Positions 6,024 through 13,230 of a stretch of 16,537 nucleotides of DNA are shown here, piece by piece. Source of the stretch: JARRJY01 sp037388705 (GTDB lineage Bacteria; Pseudomonadota; Gammaproteobacteria; UBA6429; Thiohalophilaceae); the NCBI GenBank assembly GCA_037388705.1, contig JARRJY010000031.1, positions 1 through 16,537 of the forward strand. The letters run 5' to 3'. Numbering within the stretch: position 1 is the first letter of the stretch; every line of letters starts with the position of its first letter. The position numbers and the translations under genes were made by a program. The notes under the pieces were generated by a model. It had not been told where the DNA came from, ran no database searches, and saw only the letters and a list, made by a program, of their open reading frames with translations.

Positions 6024-8432
6024 TTATACATCGAGGTTTGATGCATTAAGTGCATTACTTTCAATAAAGTCGCGACGTGGTTCTACCTGGTCTCCCATTA
6101 ACGTAGTAAATATTTCATCGGCGGCGATCGCGTCTTCAATCTGAACCTGTAATAAACGGCGACTATTAGCATCCAGCGTGGTTTCCCAGAGTTGATCCGG
6201 GTTCATTTCACCAAGTCCTTTATAACGTTGGATATGTTGTCCACGCTTGGCATCTTCGAGCAACCATTCCATTACCTGCTTAAAGGAGCTGACCTCCTGT
6301 TGCCGGTCACCACGTTTCACATAGGCTTTATCACCTAGCAGGTCACCTAACTGCTCACTTAAAGTACCAATCGCCCTGTATTCTCCGGATTCAAAAAAAT
6401 CACGATCAATGGTTTTTTCAGTTGAAAGTCCATGGCGTGTAATATTTATCTTTGCACACCAGTGGCTACTTTCACCTTCAACGTTATCAACATTGATTTC
6501 ATACTTGAAATCACTAACATCATTATCCAGTCGCAGCTGAAGTTCAGCAAACCATTTTTCTGCTTCATCTTTAGTTACATCGGCACTGATGCTTTTCATA
6601 GTGATCATTTTTTCCAGAACTTCAGAGGGATATCGGCGTGATAAACGTTTAGTACTATCCATGACCATCATGTATTGTTGTGCCAATGATTCCAATCCCT
6701 GGCCACTTAATGCCGGAGCACCTTCATTAACATACAACTCGGTATTATCCAGGGCATTCTGTAACAGGTACTGATTTAATTCAGTATCGTCTTTGACATA
6801 ACGCTCCTGTTTACCTTTCTTAACCTTGTATAGAGGTGGTTGCGCAATATAAATGTAGCCGTTTTCAATTAACTCCGGCATCTGGCGATAGAAGAAGGTT
6901 AATAACAGGGTACGGATATGTGAACCATCCACATCGGCATCGGTCATGATGATAATGCGGTGATAACGTAATTTTTCGATATTGAACTCGTCTTTTCCGA
7001 TTCCACAACCTAACGCGGTGATCAGCGTGCCAACCTCTGCTGACGACAGCATTTTATCGAAACGTGCTTTTTCAACGTTAAGAATCTTTCCCTTCAATGG
7101 AAGTATTGCCTGGCTACGGCGATCACGGCCCTGCTTGGCCGAACCACCCGCCGAATCCCCTTCCACCAGGAATAATTCTGAAAGTGCGGGATCTTTTTCC
7201 TGGCAATCTGCCAGCTTGCCGGGCAGACCAGCAATATCAAGCGCGCCTTTTCGACGTGTCATTTCCCTTGCTTTGCGGGCAGCCTCCCTGGCACGGGCTG
7301 CTTCAACGATCTTGCCCCCAATAGCTTTGGCATCCGCCGGGCTTTCCTGCAGGTAATCTCCAAATTTTTCACCAATAATGGATTCCACGATACCCTTCAC
7401 TTCCGAGGAAACCAGCTTGTCCTTGGTTTGAGATGAGAACTTGGGATCAGGGACCTTCACAGAAAGCACGGCACACAAGCCTTCACGGGCATCATCACCT
7501 GATGGGTTCACCTTGGATTTTTTCGCAAGTCCTTGTTTTTCAATATAATTATTGAGGGTGCGGGTCAGGGCACCGCGCAATCCAGCCAAGTGGGTGCCAC
7601 CGTCTCGTTGCGGAATATTGTTGGTAAAACAGAAGATATTTTCCTGATAGGAATCATTCCACTGCATAGCAACCTCAACACCGATATCGTCTTTGTCGGT
7701 ATTTACGTAGAAAACGTTCTCGTGTAGCGCGGTTTTCTTGCGATTTAAATGCTCAACGAATGCCTTGATACCGCCTTCATACTCAAATGTGTCAGTTTTA
7801 CCATCTCTCTCGTCAGAGAGGTTGATACGAACACCAGAATTCAGGAATGAAAGCTCACGTAAACGCTTGGCTAAAATATCGTAGTGATATTCGGTTTGAG
7901 TAAAGATTTCAGCGCTGGGCTTAAAGCGGATTTCTGTCCCCGTGTTATCGGTATCCTCGCCCGGAACCAATTCACCCTGGGGTTCACCCAGCGCATATTC
8001 CTGTGTATAGACCTTGCCGTTACGCCTTATTGTTAGTTTTAAGTGCTCGGAAAGGGCGTTTACCACTGATACACCCACACCATGTAAACCACCAGAGACT
8101 TTATAGGAATTATCGTCGAATTTACCCCCTGCATGTAGGACGGTAAGAATAACTTCTGCAGCGGAACGCCCTTCTTCTTCATGGTAATCAACTGGTATGC
8201 CACGCCCGTCATCACGGACAGACACTGAATTATCAGTATGAATCGTGACATCAATACTTTTGCAATGTCCTGCCAGTGCCTCATCAATGGAGTTATCCAC
8301 TACTTCGAACACCATGTGGTGTAGACCAGTGCCATCGTCCGTATCACCGATATACATTCCCGGACGTTTTCGCACTGCGTCCAGTCCTTTTAAAACTTTG
8401 ATATTAGACGAATCGTAGCTTTGATCGCTCAT
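6024..8432 (-). CDS. gyrB: DNA gyrase subunit B
   Basis: GyrB is the ATPase and TOPRIM subunit that, with GyrA, introduces negative supercoils. I start it at the ATG at 8430-8432, giving 802 residues, close to the 804 of E. coli. GGAGA stands 8 bases upstream, and the protein then begins MSDQSYDSSNIKVLKGLDAV. A longer in-frame start upstream would overlap the recF end and add a non-conserved extension. GHKL ATPase motifs are FEVVDNSIDEALAGH with Glu43, DDGRGIP (74-80) and GGLHGVG (114-120). The TOPRIM signatures are LVEGDSAGGSAKQGRDR, PLKGKILNVEKAR and TDADVDGSHIRTLL. The C-terminus has QRYKGLGEMNPDQLW. The region between TOPRIM and the tail carries the long insert typical of Gram-negative GyrB. 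It follows recF by 28 bases and is probably part of the dnaA-dnaN-recF-gyrB transcript, with a possible own promoter inside recF that I could not resolve. Confidence 0.97.
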   Translation of the reverse strand: MSDQSYDSSNIKVLKGLDAVRKRPGMYIGDTDDGTGLHHMVFEVVDNSIDEALAGHCKSIDVTIHTDNSVSVRDDGRGIPVDYHEEEGRSAAEVILTVLHAGGKFDDNSYKVSGGLHGVGVSVVNALSEHLKLTIRRNGKVYTQEYALGEPQGELVPGEDTDNTGTEIRFKPSAEIFTQTEYHYDILAKRLRELSFLNSGVRINLSDERDGKTDTFEYEGGIKAFVEHLNRKKTALHENVFYVNTDKDDIGVEVAMQWNDSYQENIFCFTNNIPQRDGGTHLAGLRGALTRTLNNYIEKQGLAKKSKVNPSGDDAREGLCAVLSVKVPDPKFSSQTKDKLVSSEVKGIVESIIGEKFGDYLQESPADAKAIGGKIVEAARAREAARKAREMTRRKGALDIAGLPGKLADCQEKDPALSELFLVEGDSAGGSAKQGRDRRSQAILPLKGKILNVEKARFDKMLSSAEVGTLITALGCGIGKDEFNIEKLRYHRIIIMTDADVDGSHIRTLLLTFFYRQMPELIENGYIYIAQPPLYKVKKGKQERYVKDDTELNQYLLQNALDNTELYVNEGAPALSGQGLESLAQQYMMVMDSTKRLSRRYPSEVLEKMITMKSISADVTKDEAEKWFAELQLRLDNDVSDFKYEINVDNVEGESSHWCAKINITRHGLSTEKTIDRDFFESGEYRAIGTLSEQLGDLLGDKAYVKRGDRQQEVSSFKQVMEWLLEDAKRGQHIQRYKGLGEMNPDQLWETTLDANSRRLLQVQIEDAIAADEIFTTLMGDQVEPRRDFIESNALNASNLDV

Positions 8433-8440
8433 TGGTAGGC

Positions 8441-8445
8441 TCTCC
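8441..8445 (-). promoter_or_regulatory. gyrB Shine-Dalgarno
   Basis: The minus strand reads GGAGA with an 8-base spacer to the ATG at 8432. This supports the 802-residue start over the longer in-frame alternative. Confidence 0.65.
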
Positions 8446-8460
8446 GTAACAAGTCGCTCA

Positions 8461-9537
8461 TTATAACACTTCTTTAATGCTGCCGTGTTCCACGTGGAAC
8501 ATTTTTGCTTCCTGCCATGCCGAGATATCCACAAGGTTTGACTCTGTCACGGTGACAAATAGCTGGGCACCTGTTTCCTTCAAGAGTTTTAATAGTTTGG
8601 CCCGTTTATCTTCATCCAGCTCGGCAGCAAGGTCATCAACAAGCAATACTGTTTGTTGGCCTGATTGCTGTTTGAGGTGGGTAATTTGCGCCAATCGCAT
8701 GGCGCTGACTAGCAATTTTTGCTGTCCACGTGAAAAACTTGCTTGAGCCGCCAGGCCATTGTGCCTGATATTTATATCGGCGCGATGTGGCCCTGGGCGC
8801 GTATAACCCTGTGTCATATCAGATTCGATATTTTCGCGGAGCTTTTCAGCCAGATCTTCACCTTTTTGCCAGCCCTGTGAATAGGTAAATTCAGGCTGGA
8901 ACCCTATAAGCTGCTCTGTGTAATCCATTAATATCGGACGAATGCTTTCCAAGTAGTTTTCCCTTAACCGAGTGATTTCTTGTGCTGCTTTTACCAGTCC
9001 TTTATCCCAAATTTGGATATCTGCCTGCTTCATTGCTGCACGTATAGCTGCATTTCGTTGTTTTAAAATACGATTGTATTCACTCCATACGGAATGAAAT
9101 GAGTGTTCCACGTGGAACACTCCCCAATCCAGGAATTGTCGGCGATATTTTGGTCCCTGCTCCAGCAGTTTATGAACATCCGGGTTAATTATCTGTACAG
9201 GTAAAATACTGGCAAGACGAGAAGCACTTTTAACCGCTTCACCAGCGACCCGAAGTTGTGTATTTTCTTTATCCCGCTCAATACCAAGCGAGATTTCCTG
9301 CCCATTTCCATCAATAACTTTTCCCATCACTCTCAGGAAGGATTGATTACGCTGAATAATATGCTGAATATGCACACTTCGGAACGACCGAGATGTGGAT
9401 AAAATATGAATCGCCTCTAAAAGGCTAGTTTTTCCACTAGCATTGGCACCGAAAATGAGGTTTATACCAGGTGATGGGGTCAGTTTTACTTCTGCCAGGT
9501 TACGAACCTGGCAGAGTTCCAACTGGGAAAGGCTCAT
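8461..9537 (-). CDS. recF: DNA replication and repair protein RecF
   Basis: RecF is an SMC-like ATPase that helps load RecA at single-strand gaps through RecFOR. The 358-residue length is normal. The Walker A motif GANASGKTS is at 30-38, the ABC-type signature SFSRGQQK at 267-274, and Walker B VLLVDDLAAELDE at 297-309. RPGPHRADI (247-255) and RRQFLDWGVFHVEH (132-145) are further family blocks. It starts 17 bases after the dnaN stop with only a weak ribosome-binding site, so it is probably made at low level by coupling. Unusually, the codons for FHVEH at 141-145 and again at 347-351 form perfect parS palindromes, listed separately. Confidence 0.95.
   Translation of the reverse strand: MSLSQLELCQVRNLAEVKLTPSPGINLIFGANASGKTSLLEAIHILSTSRSFRSVHIQHIIQRNQSFLRVMGKVIDGNGQEISLGIERDKENTQLRVAGEAVKSASRLASILPVQIINPDVHKLLEQGPKYRRQFLDWGVFHVEHSFHSVWSEYNRILKQRNAAIRAAMKQADIQIWDKGLVKAAQEITRLRENYLESIRPILMDYTEQLIGFQPEFTYSQGWQKGEDLAEKLRENIESDMTQGYTRPGPHRADINIRHNGLAAQASFSRGQQKLLVSAMRLAQITHLKQQSGQQTVLLVDDLAAELDEDKRAKLLKLLKETGAQLFVTVTESNLVDISAWQEAKMFHVEHGSIKEVL
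8486..8501. other. parS centromere site 1 (ParB-binding palindrome in the recF 3' end)
   Basis: TGTTCCACGTGGAACA is a perfect 16-base palindrome and matches the GTTCCACGTGGAAC parS core used by chromosomal ParB proteins. It sits in the last codons of recF, encoding M-FHVEH at residues 346-351, about 55 bases before the gyrB start. ParB (Spo0J) would load here and spread as a CTP clamp. parA and parB are not in this window. Confidence 0.9.
9101..9122. other. parS centromere site 2 (extended palindrome inside recF)
   Basis: The core at 9104-9119 is identical to site 1, and the palindrome extends three further bases on each side to 22 bases without a mismatch. It encodes VFHVEHS at residues 140-146 of RecF. 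The two cores are 618 bases apart, both in the same codon register. Confidence 0.9.
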
Positions 9538-9554
9538 TGTCTACAATTAATACC

Positions 9555-10655
9555 CTAAAGTCGCATGGGCATGATGACATAACGACTGTTTTCATCATCT
9601 GAACCATGTACCAGGCAACTATGATTTGAATCGGTAAGCAAGACCGTGACATTTTCCGATTTTACAGCTGAAAGGGCGTCCAGAAAGTAACTGACATTAA
9701 AACCTATCTCGAATTCTGGACCTTCATAATTGACTTCAACTTCTTCCTCGGCCTCTTCCTGTTCCGGGTTATGAACCGTGGCCTTCAACAGGTTAGATGA
9801 TAGATTTATACGCATACCCCGGTACTTTTCATTTGATAACACTGAGGCACGATGGAAAGCCTGGTGTAATATTTCGCGATTACACTCTACTTTCTTATCG
9901 CTATTTGCTGGTATAACTTGTTGATAATCAGGGAATTTTCCATCAATTAGCTTTGAGGTAAAACTAATCGTCGGTAAATCGATGCGAATGTGGTTTTCTC
10001 CCAGCTGGATTCGTGCCGTGGTATCAGAATCCTCCAGTAATCGGGCTAACTCGGTGATGCCTTTTCTGGGGACAATGACCTGTCGTGGCTCGGAAATGGC
10101 AATATTTGTGTCAATTTCACACAAAGCCAGGCGATGGCCATCTGTTGCAACCGCTTTAAGCTTGTCATTCCCCAGTTCAAACATCAGACCATTGAGGTAG
10201 TAACGCACATCCTGTTGCGCCATACAAAACTGGGTTTGCTCAATGAGTTTTTTCAGTTCCTGCTGGGTAATAGTAAATTCAAACGGTGAATCAATCGGCT
10301 CAATATTAGGAAATTCTGCAGCTGACAAGGTTGCCAGTGTAAATCGACTTCTTCCTGAGCGTATTTTTGCCTTTTCTTGCTCGATAGTGATCTCAAGCTT
10401 GGCGTTCTCAGGTAATGCACGGCAAATATCAACAAATTTCCTGGCCGGCAGGGTAATATCCCCCTCTCCATCATGTTCGATATCAACATGGGCAACCATT
10501 TCAACTTCCAGGTCAGTACCTGTCATGGTTAATTTGCCGTTTTTAACAGATAACAGGACATTGGATAAGATGGGCAATGTCTGTCTTCTTTCAACCACAC
10601 TGCTTACTGTTTGCAAAGGCTGAAGGATATGTTCTCGTAGTGTTGAAATGTTCAT
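9555..10655 (-). CDS. dnaN: DNA polymerase III beta sliding clamp
   Basis: The 366-residue protein (E. coli 366) is the ring clamp that tethers polymerase III and other partners to DNA. It shows the three-fold clamp architecture: an N-terminal domain from MNISTLREHILQPLQTVSSV with RRQTLPILSNVLL, a middle domain with LNGLMFELGNDKLKAVATDGHRLAL, and a C-terminal domain ending in the canonical YVIMPMRL, which forms part of the partner-binding pocket. The acidic stretch EQEEAEEEVEV (about 297-307) is in the third domain. It lies 252 bases after dnaA, across the proposed origin, and 17 bases before recF. The absence of a tight dnaA-dnaN junction means dnaN could also be transcribed from a promoter in the spacer, which I could not place. 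Confidence 0.97.
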   Translation of the reverse strand: MNISTLREHILQPLQTVSSVVERRQTLPILSNVLLSVKNGKLTMTGTDLEVEMVAHVDIEHDGEGDITLPARKFVDICRALPENAKLEITIEQEKAKIRSGRSRFTLATLSAAEFPNIEPIDSPFEFTITQQELKKLIEQTQFCMAQQDVRYYLNGLMFELGNDKLKAVATDGHRLALCEIDTNIAISEPRQVIVPRKGITELARLLEDSDTTARIQLGENHIRIDLPTISFTSKLIDGKFPDYQQVIPANSDKKVECNREILHQAFHRASVLSNEKYRGMRINLSSNLLKATVHNPEQEEAEEEVEVNYEGPEFEIGFNVSYFLDALSAVKSENVTVLLTDSNHSCLVHGSDDENSRYVIMPMRL

Positions 10656-10680
10656 ATATTAAATAACTATTTTATATAAA

Positions 10681-10698
10681 TTATTATTACTATTATTA
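10681..10698 (-). other. DnaA-trio run (basal unwinding element)
   Basis: On the minus strand, the perfect box at 10713-10721 is followed by 14 bases containing GGGTGGAG and then TAA TAA TAG TAA TAA TAA. Each triplet fits the DnaA-trio consensus 3'-[G/A]A[T/A]-5'. This order of box, G/C-rich spacer and trios is the layout described for bacterial origins where a DnaA filament passes from double-stranded boxes onto one strand. Confidence 0.75.
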
Positions 10699-10712
10699 CT
10701 CCACCCAAAATC

Positions 10713-10721
10713 TGTGGATAA
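10713..10721 (-). promoter_or_regulatory. DnaA box (perfect TTATCCACA), trio-proximal
   Basis: This is a perfect match to the high-affinity DnaA box, oriented towards the trio run and the AT-rich end. It would be the anchor for the unwinding filament. Confidence 0.85.
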
Positions 10722-10801
10722 CCCAATTTTTACTTTATTTTTCAGGCGCTTAAGCGATGTAATATCTTTACTTGTTTACTCTTAATGAGCTATTATCATC
10801 C

Positions 10802-10821
10802 TGTGGATAAAATGTGCAAAA
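10802..10821 (-). promoter_or_regulatory. DnaA box pair (one perfect, one relaxed)
   Basis: The perfect TTATCCACA at 10802-10810 is separated by two bases from TTTTGCACA at 10813-10821, which fits the relaxed TTWTNCACA pattern. Both are on the minus strand, the same orientation as the trio-proximal box. Confidence 0.7.
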
Positions 10822-10858
10822 AAGCTATTTTAGAGCTCACCCCGGTTTTCTCAACAAC

Positions 10859-10867
10859 TTTTCCACA
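10859..10867 (+). promoter_or_regulatory. DnaA box (relaxed TTTTCCACA)
   Basis: It has one mismatch to TTATCCACA and fits TTWTNCACA. It is in the opposite orientation to the other boxes in this spacer, at the dnaA side. Confidence 0.55.
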
Positions 10868-10907
10868 GATTATACCTATATATATACATAAGTTATGAAT
10901 CAAATGT

Positions 10908-12239
10908 TCAGGTACTTAATGTTCTTAGCAAGTTGGCATAATCTTCATTAACTTTTTGATCTGTTTCTTTCAATTCTTCCACTTTACGACAAGCATGTAA
11001 CACAGTGGTATGGTCACGACCACCAAAGGCATCACCAATTTCAGGCAGACTGTGACTGGTCAATTCTTTACAAAGTGCCATGGCTATTTGTCGCGGCCTG
11101 GCAATTGAACGATTACGCCTTTTAGACAATAAATCAGCTATACGTATTTTGAAATATTCTGTTACCGTTTTTTGAATATTTTCAATGGTGACAATTTTAT
11201 CATGCGAGGCGAGCAGGTCGCGCAGTGCTTCTCGGGCAAAATCCATGGTAATAGCCTGGCCTGTAAACTGGGCATTCGCAATTACCCTTCTCAGGGCACC
11301 TTCAAGCTCGCGGATATTTGAACGTATCCGCTTGGCGATAAAAAAAGCCACCTCATCAGGCAATTCTACATTTGAGGACTGTGCTTTACTCATTAAAATT
11401 GCAACCCGGGTTTCAAGTTCAGGGGGTTCTATGGCCACTGGTAAACCCCAGCTAAATCTTGATTTCAGGCGTTCATCCAGACCATCAACTTCCTTGGGAT
11501 AACGATCACAGGTCAGAATAATCTGTTGACCCCCTTCTACCAGGGAATTAAACGTATGGAAAAACTCTTCCTGGGAACGCTCTTTGCCCGCAAAAAACTG
11601 GATATCATCGATTAACAACGCATCCACGGAACGATAATAACGTTTAAAATTGTCGATAGTGTTGTGTTGCAAGGCTCTTACCATTTCAGCAACGAACCGT
11701 TCAGAGTGTAAATAAACCACTTTAGCACTTGGCTTCGCTTGGGCAATGGCATTGCCAGCAGCATGCATTAAATGGGTTTTACCCAGACCTACTCCGCCAT
11801 AAATAAGTAGCGGATTATAAGCGCCACCTGGATTCTCACCTACCTGGATAGATGCTGCACGAGCCAACTGGTTAGATTTACCTTCTACAAAACTGTCGAA
11901 AGTAAAGTTCGGATTAAGCGTGGAATTTGGCTTTACTGTAGTAGCCGGCCCGGATGTATTTTGGCTAACCGTGCCTGTTGGTATAGGTATTCCCGGGTCA
12001 TGGCCACCGACTTCAAGCTGAATGGAAAGGGATCCATCATTTAGTTGCCTTACTATCTCTGTAATTTTTGTAAGGAAGTGCTCACTTACCCAGTCGAGGA
12101 CAAACTGGTTAGGGGCCATTAACCGTAACGAATCTCCATCGAATTTCACATGGAGAGGACGTATCCAGGTACTGAATTGTTGCGGAGACAGTTCTCCTTG
12201 TAGGCGATCAAGACATTGATCCCAAAGTGCCTGAGACAA
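10908..12239 (-). CDS. dnaA: chromosomal replication initiator DnaA (TTG start)
   Basis: The 443-residue AAA+ initiator binds DnaA boxes, oligomerises with ATP and opens oriC. Domain I starts MSQALWDQCLDRLQGELS with the conserved Trp6 and runs to about 80. Domain II is a short, Pro/Thr/Asn-rich linker (about 81-109). Domain III has Walker A GGVGLGKT at 148-155, Walker B LLIDDIQFF from 208, and sensor 2 around GALRRVI (315-320). Domain IV ends with the DNA-binding GGRDHTTVLHACRKVEEL from 406. The start codon is TTG at 12237-12239. An in-frame stop lies a few codons upstream and no in-frame ATG comes between, and GGGGGA stands 5 bases before the TTG. A non-ATG start is in line with the low expression of dnaA in other species. 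The gene is divergent from rpmH. Confidence 0.97.
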   Translation of the reverse strand: MSQALWDQCLDRLQGELSPQQFSTWIRPLHVKFDGDSLRLMAPNQFVLDWVSEHFLTKITEIVRQLNDGSLSIQLEVGGHDPGIPIPTGTVSQNTSGPATTVKPNSTLNPNFTFDSFVEGKSNQLARAASIQVGENPGGAYNPLLIYGGVGLGKTHLMHAAGNAIAQAKPSAKVVYLHSERFVAEMVRALQHNTIDNFKRYYRSVDALLIDDIQFFAGKERSQEEFFHTFNSLVEGGQQIILTCDRYPKEVDGLDERLKSRFSWGLPVAIEPPELETRVAILMSKAQSSNVELPDEVAFFIAKRIRSNIRELEGALRRVIANAQFTGQAITMDFAREALRDLLASHDKIVTIENIQKTVTEYFKIRIADLLSKRRNRSIARPRQIAMALCKELTSHSLPEIGDAFGGRDHTTVLHACRKVEELKETDQKVNEDYANLLRTLST

Positions 12240-12244
12240 GTTGT

Positions 12245-12250
12245 TCCCCC
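12245..12250 (-). promoter_or_regulatory. dnaA Shine-Dalgarno supporting the TTG start
   Basis: The minus strand reads GGGGGA with a 5-base spacer to TTG. It is the only purine-rich block near the start of the conserved domain I. Confidence 0.6.
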
Positions 12251-12305
12251 AAAAATGAAATTATCTTATGGAATTTGCTGGCGCAATCAACGCCAAGGCA
12301 CCTAG

Positions 12306-12334
12306 TCTATACCGGAAAGTAAAAGTTATCCACA
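12306..12334 (-). promoter_or_regulatory. DnaA box beside a possible dnaA promoter
   Basis: A perfect TTATCCACA on the plus strand (12326-12334) is followed on the minus strand by a -10-like TATAGA at 12306-12311. If that is the dnaA -10, the box covers roughly -27 to -35 and DnaA binding would block its own promoter. No matching -35 is present, so the box is firm but the promoter is tentative. Confidence 0.5.
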
Positions 12335-12379
12335 GCCTCTGGAAAATACTGCAAAACCTGTGTTTATGCCCTTTTTTGG

Positions 12380-12408
12380 TTGACAGATGGCCATTTCAAC
12401 AGTATTGT
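12380..12408 (+). promoter_or_regulatory. sigma70 promoter of rpmH-rnpA-yidD-yidC
   Basis: A perfect -35 TTGACA (12380-12385) and a -10 TATTGT (12403-12408, 4 of 6 matches) are separated by 17 bases. Transcription should start near 12415, leaving a leader of about 80 bases before rpmH. This is the only strong consensus promoter I see in the spacer. Confidence 0.72.
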
Positions 12409-12496
12409 TGCGGCCCTTTTTTCCAAAATTGTTCAGTAAGAAAGCTAGGGCTTAAATACCGGGCAAAAGCTATTAAATGATAAGTGGTTAGGCGTC

Positions 12497-12631
12497 ATGA
12501 AAAGAACATTTCAACCAAGTAATCTGAAACGCGTTCGTACACACGGGTTTCGTGCCCGTATGAGCACAAAAGCAGGTCGTAAAGTTATTAATGCGCGTCG
12601 TGCAAAGGGCCGCAAGAGCCTGGCAGTATAA
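12497..12631 (+). CDS. rpmH: 50S ribosomal protein bL34
   Basis: The 44-residue, highly basic protein begins MKRTFQPSNLKRVRTHGFRA and ends GRKSLAV, the textbook bL34 sequence. It is a structural protein of the large ribosomal subunit, in contact with 23S rRNA. The length is in the usual 44-46 range. It is the first gene after the TTGACA promoter and is followed 12 bases later by rnpA, the near-universal bacterial pairing. A weak AGG lies 4 bases before the ATG. Confidence 0.98.
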   Translation: MKRTFQPSNLKRVRTHGFRARMSTKAGRKVINARRAKGRKSLAV

Positions 12632-12643
12632 ACGGGCTCTATT

Positions 12644-13003
12644 ATGAAATCCGGGCATTTTGCTCGGCACCAGCGCTTACTCAAAGCTGCTGAATTCAAA
12701 CATGTCTTTGCCCGGCCAGTGCGACAAAGTAACAACACCATGACGTTACTGGCCCGGGAAAACAAACTGAACCATGCCCGACTCGGGCTGGCCATCTCAA
12801 AAAAACAGTTACGTAGAGCTGTGGACAGAAATCGTATAAAACGCCTGGTGCGGGAGAGTTTTCGTCAACACCAGGACCTGCTTGCCGGGCTTGATTGTGT
12901 GGTGATGGTAAGGAGCGCCGTGTCTACCTTGAGTAATTCTGTAATTTTTGAGACGCTAGATAATCACTGGAACAGGCTGGCAGAAAAATGCGGAAAATCC
13001 TGA
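12644..13003 (+). CDS. rnpA: ribonuclease P protein component
   Basis: The 119-residue basic protein is the cofactor of the RNase P ribozyme that trims tRNA 5' ends. The family RNR signature is seen in RRAVDRNRIKRLVRESFR (57-74), preceded by ARLGLAISKKQLRRA and an N-terminal HFARHQRLLKAAEFKHVF that matches the usual R-L-x-x-x-x-x-F start. The length equals that of E. coli RnpA. It overlaps yidD by 16 bases, the usual arrangement. Confidence 0.96.
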   Translation: MKSGHFARHQRLLKAAEFKHVFARPVRQSNNTMTLLARENKLNHARLGLAISKKQLRRAVDRNRIKRLVRESFRQHQDLLAGLDCVVMVRSAVSTLSNSVIFETLDNHWNRLAEKCGKS

Positions 13004-13230
13004 TTGCGTTGATCGGTTTCTACCGTTACCTTATCAGCCCGTTGATGGGAAACCATTGTCGTTTTTACCCCAGTTGCTCGGATTATGCACAAACGGCCAT
13101 TGGTCGTTTTGGTGTATTGCGTGGTGGCTGGATGTCGCTACGTCGAGTTGGGAAATGTCATCCGTGGCACGAAGGCGGTGTCGATCCTGTCCCTGAGAAG
13201 AATAACGAGATTAATAAAGAAGATTTATAA
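12988..13230 (+). CDS. yidD: membrane protein insertion efficiency factor YidD
   Basis: The 80-residue protein has an amphipathic N-terminus (MRKILIALIGFYRYLISPLM) and the conserved CRFYPSCSDYA block (24-34) with Cys24 and Cys30, followed by GKCHPWHEGGVDPVP (56-70) with Cys57. It is an inner-membrane-associated helper of YidC-dependent insertion. It begins inside rnpA and its stop overlaps the yidC ATG (TAATG), so rnpA, yidD and yidC are translationally linked. Confidence 0.95.
   Translation: MRKILIALIGFYRYLISPLMGNHCRFYPSCSDYAQTAIGRFGVLRGGWMSLRRVGKCHPWHEGGVDPVPEKNNEINKEDL

Larger units (their letters stand above)
10656..10907. other. candidate chromosomal replication origin (oriC) in the dnaA-dnaN spacer
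   Basis: This 252-base non-coding spacer holds two perfect DnaA boxes (10713-10721 and 10802-10810, both TTATCCACA on the minus strand) and two relaxed TTWTNCACA sites (10813-10821 minus, 10859-10867 plus). It also has an AT-rich end next to dnaN (10656-10700: 45 bases with three C and no G), a run of DnaA-trio triplets, and a perfect 10-base palindrome CGCTTAAGCG at 10747-10756. A second AT-rich patch (TATACCTATATATATAC) lies beside dnaA. There is no GATC in the spacer, so Dam/SeqA control of the E. coli type is not indicated. Box density plus the unwinding layout makes this the best origin candidate here, although the dnaA-rpmH spacer also has one box. Confidence 0.75.

Noticed and set aside
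8433..8534. N-terminal extension of GyrB by 34 residues from an upstream in-frame ATG
   Set aside because: It overlaps the end of recF, lacks a family match, and the ATG at 8432 has GGAGA at proper spacing and gives the normal GyrB length.
8721..8737. Third parS-like site around CACGTG at 8727-8732 in recF
   Set aside because: Only the central hexamer and a few flanking bases match; the 16-base palindrome has about five mismatches, and the codons encode the conserved SRGQQK signature.
12371..12423. The two CCCTTTTTT runs flanking the rpmH promoter as terminators or an attenuator
   Set aside because: No stable stem precedes either run, and the first overlaps the promoter region.
12268..12480. 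A 70-codon reading frame in the dnaA-rpmH spacer
   Set aside because: It covers the rpmH promoter and a DnaA box, has no ribosome-binding site and no recognisable protein pattern.
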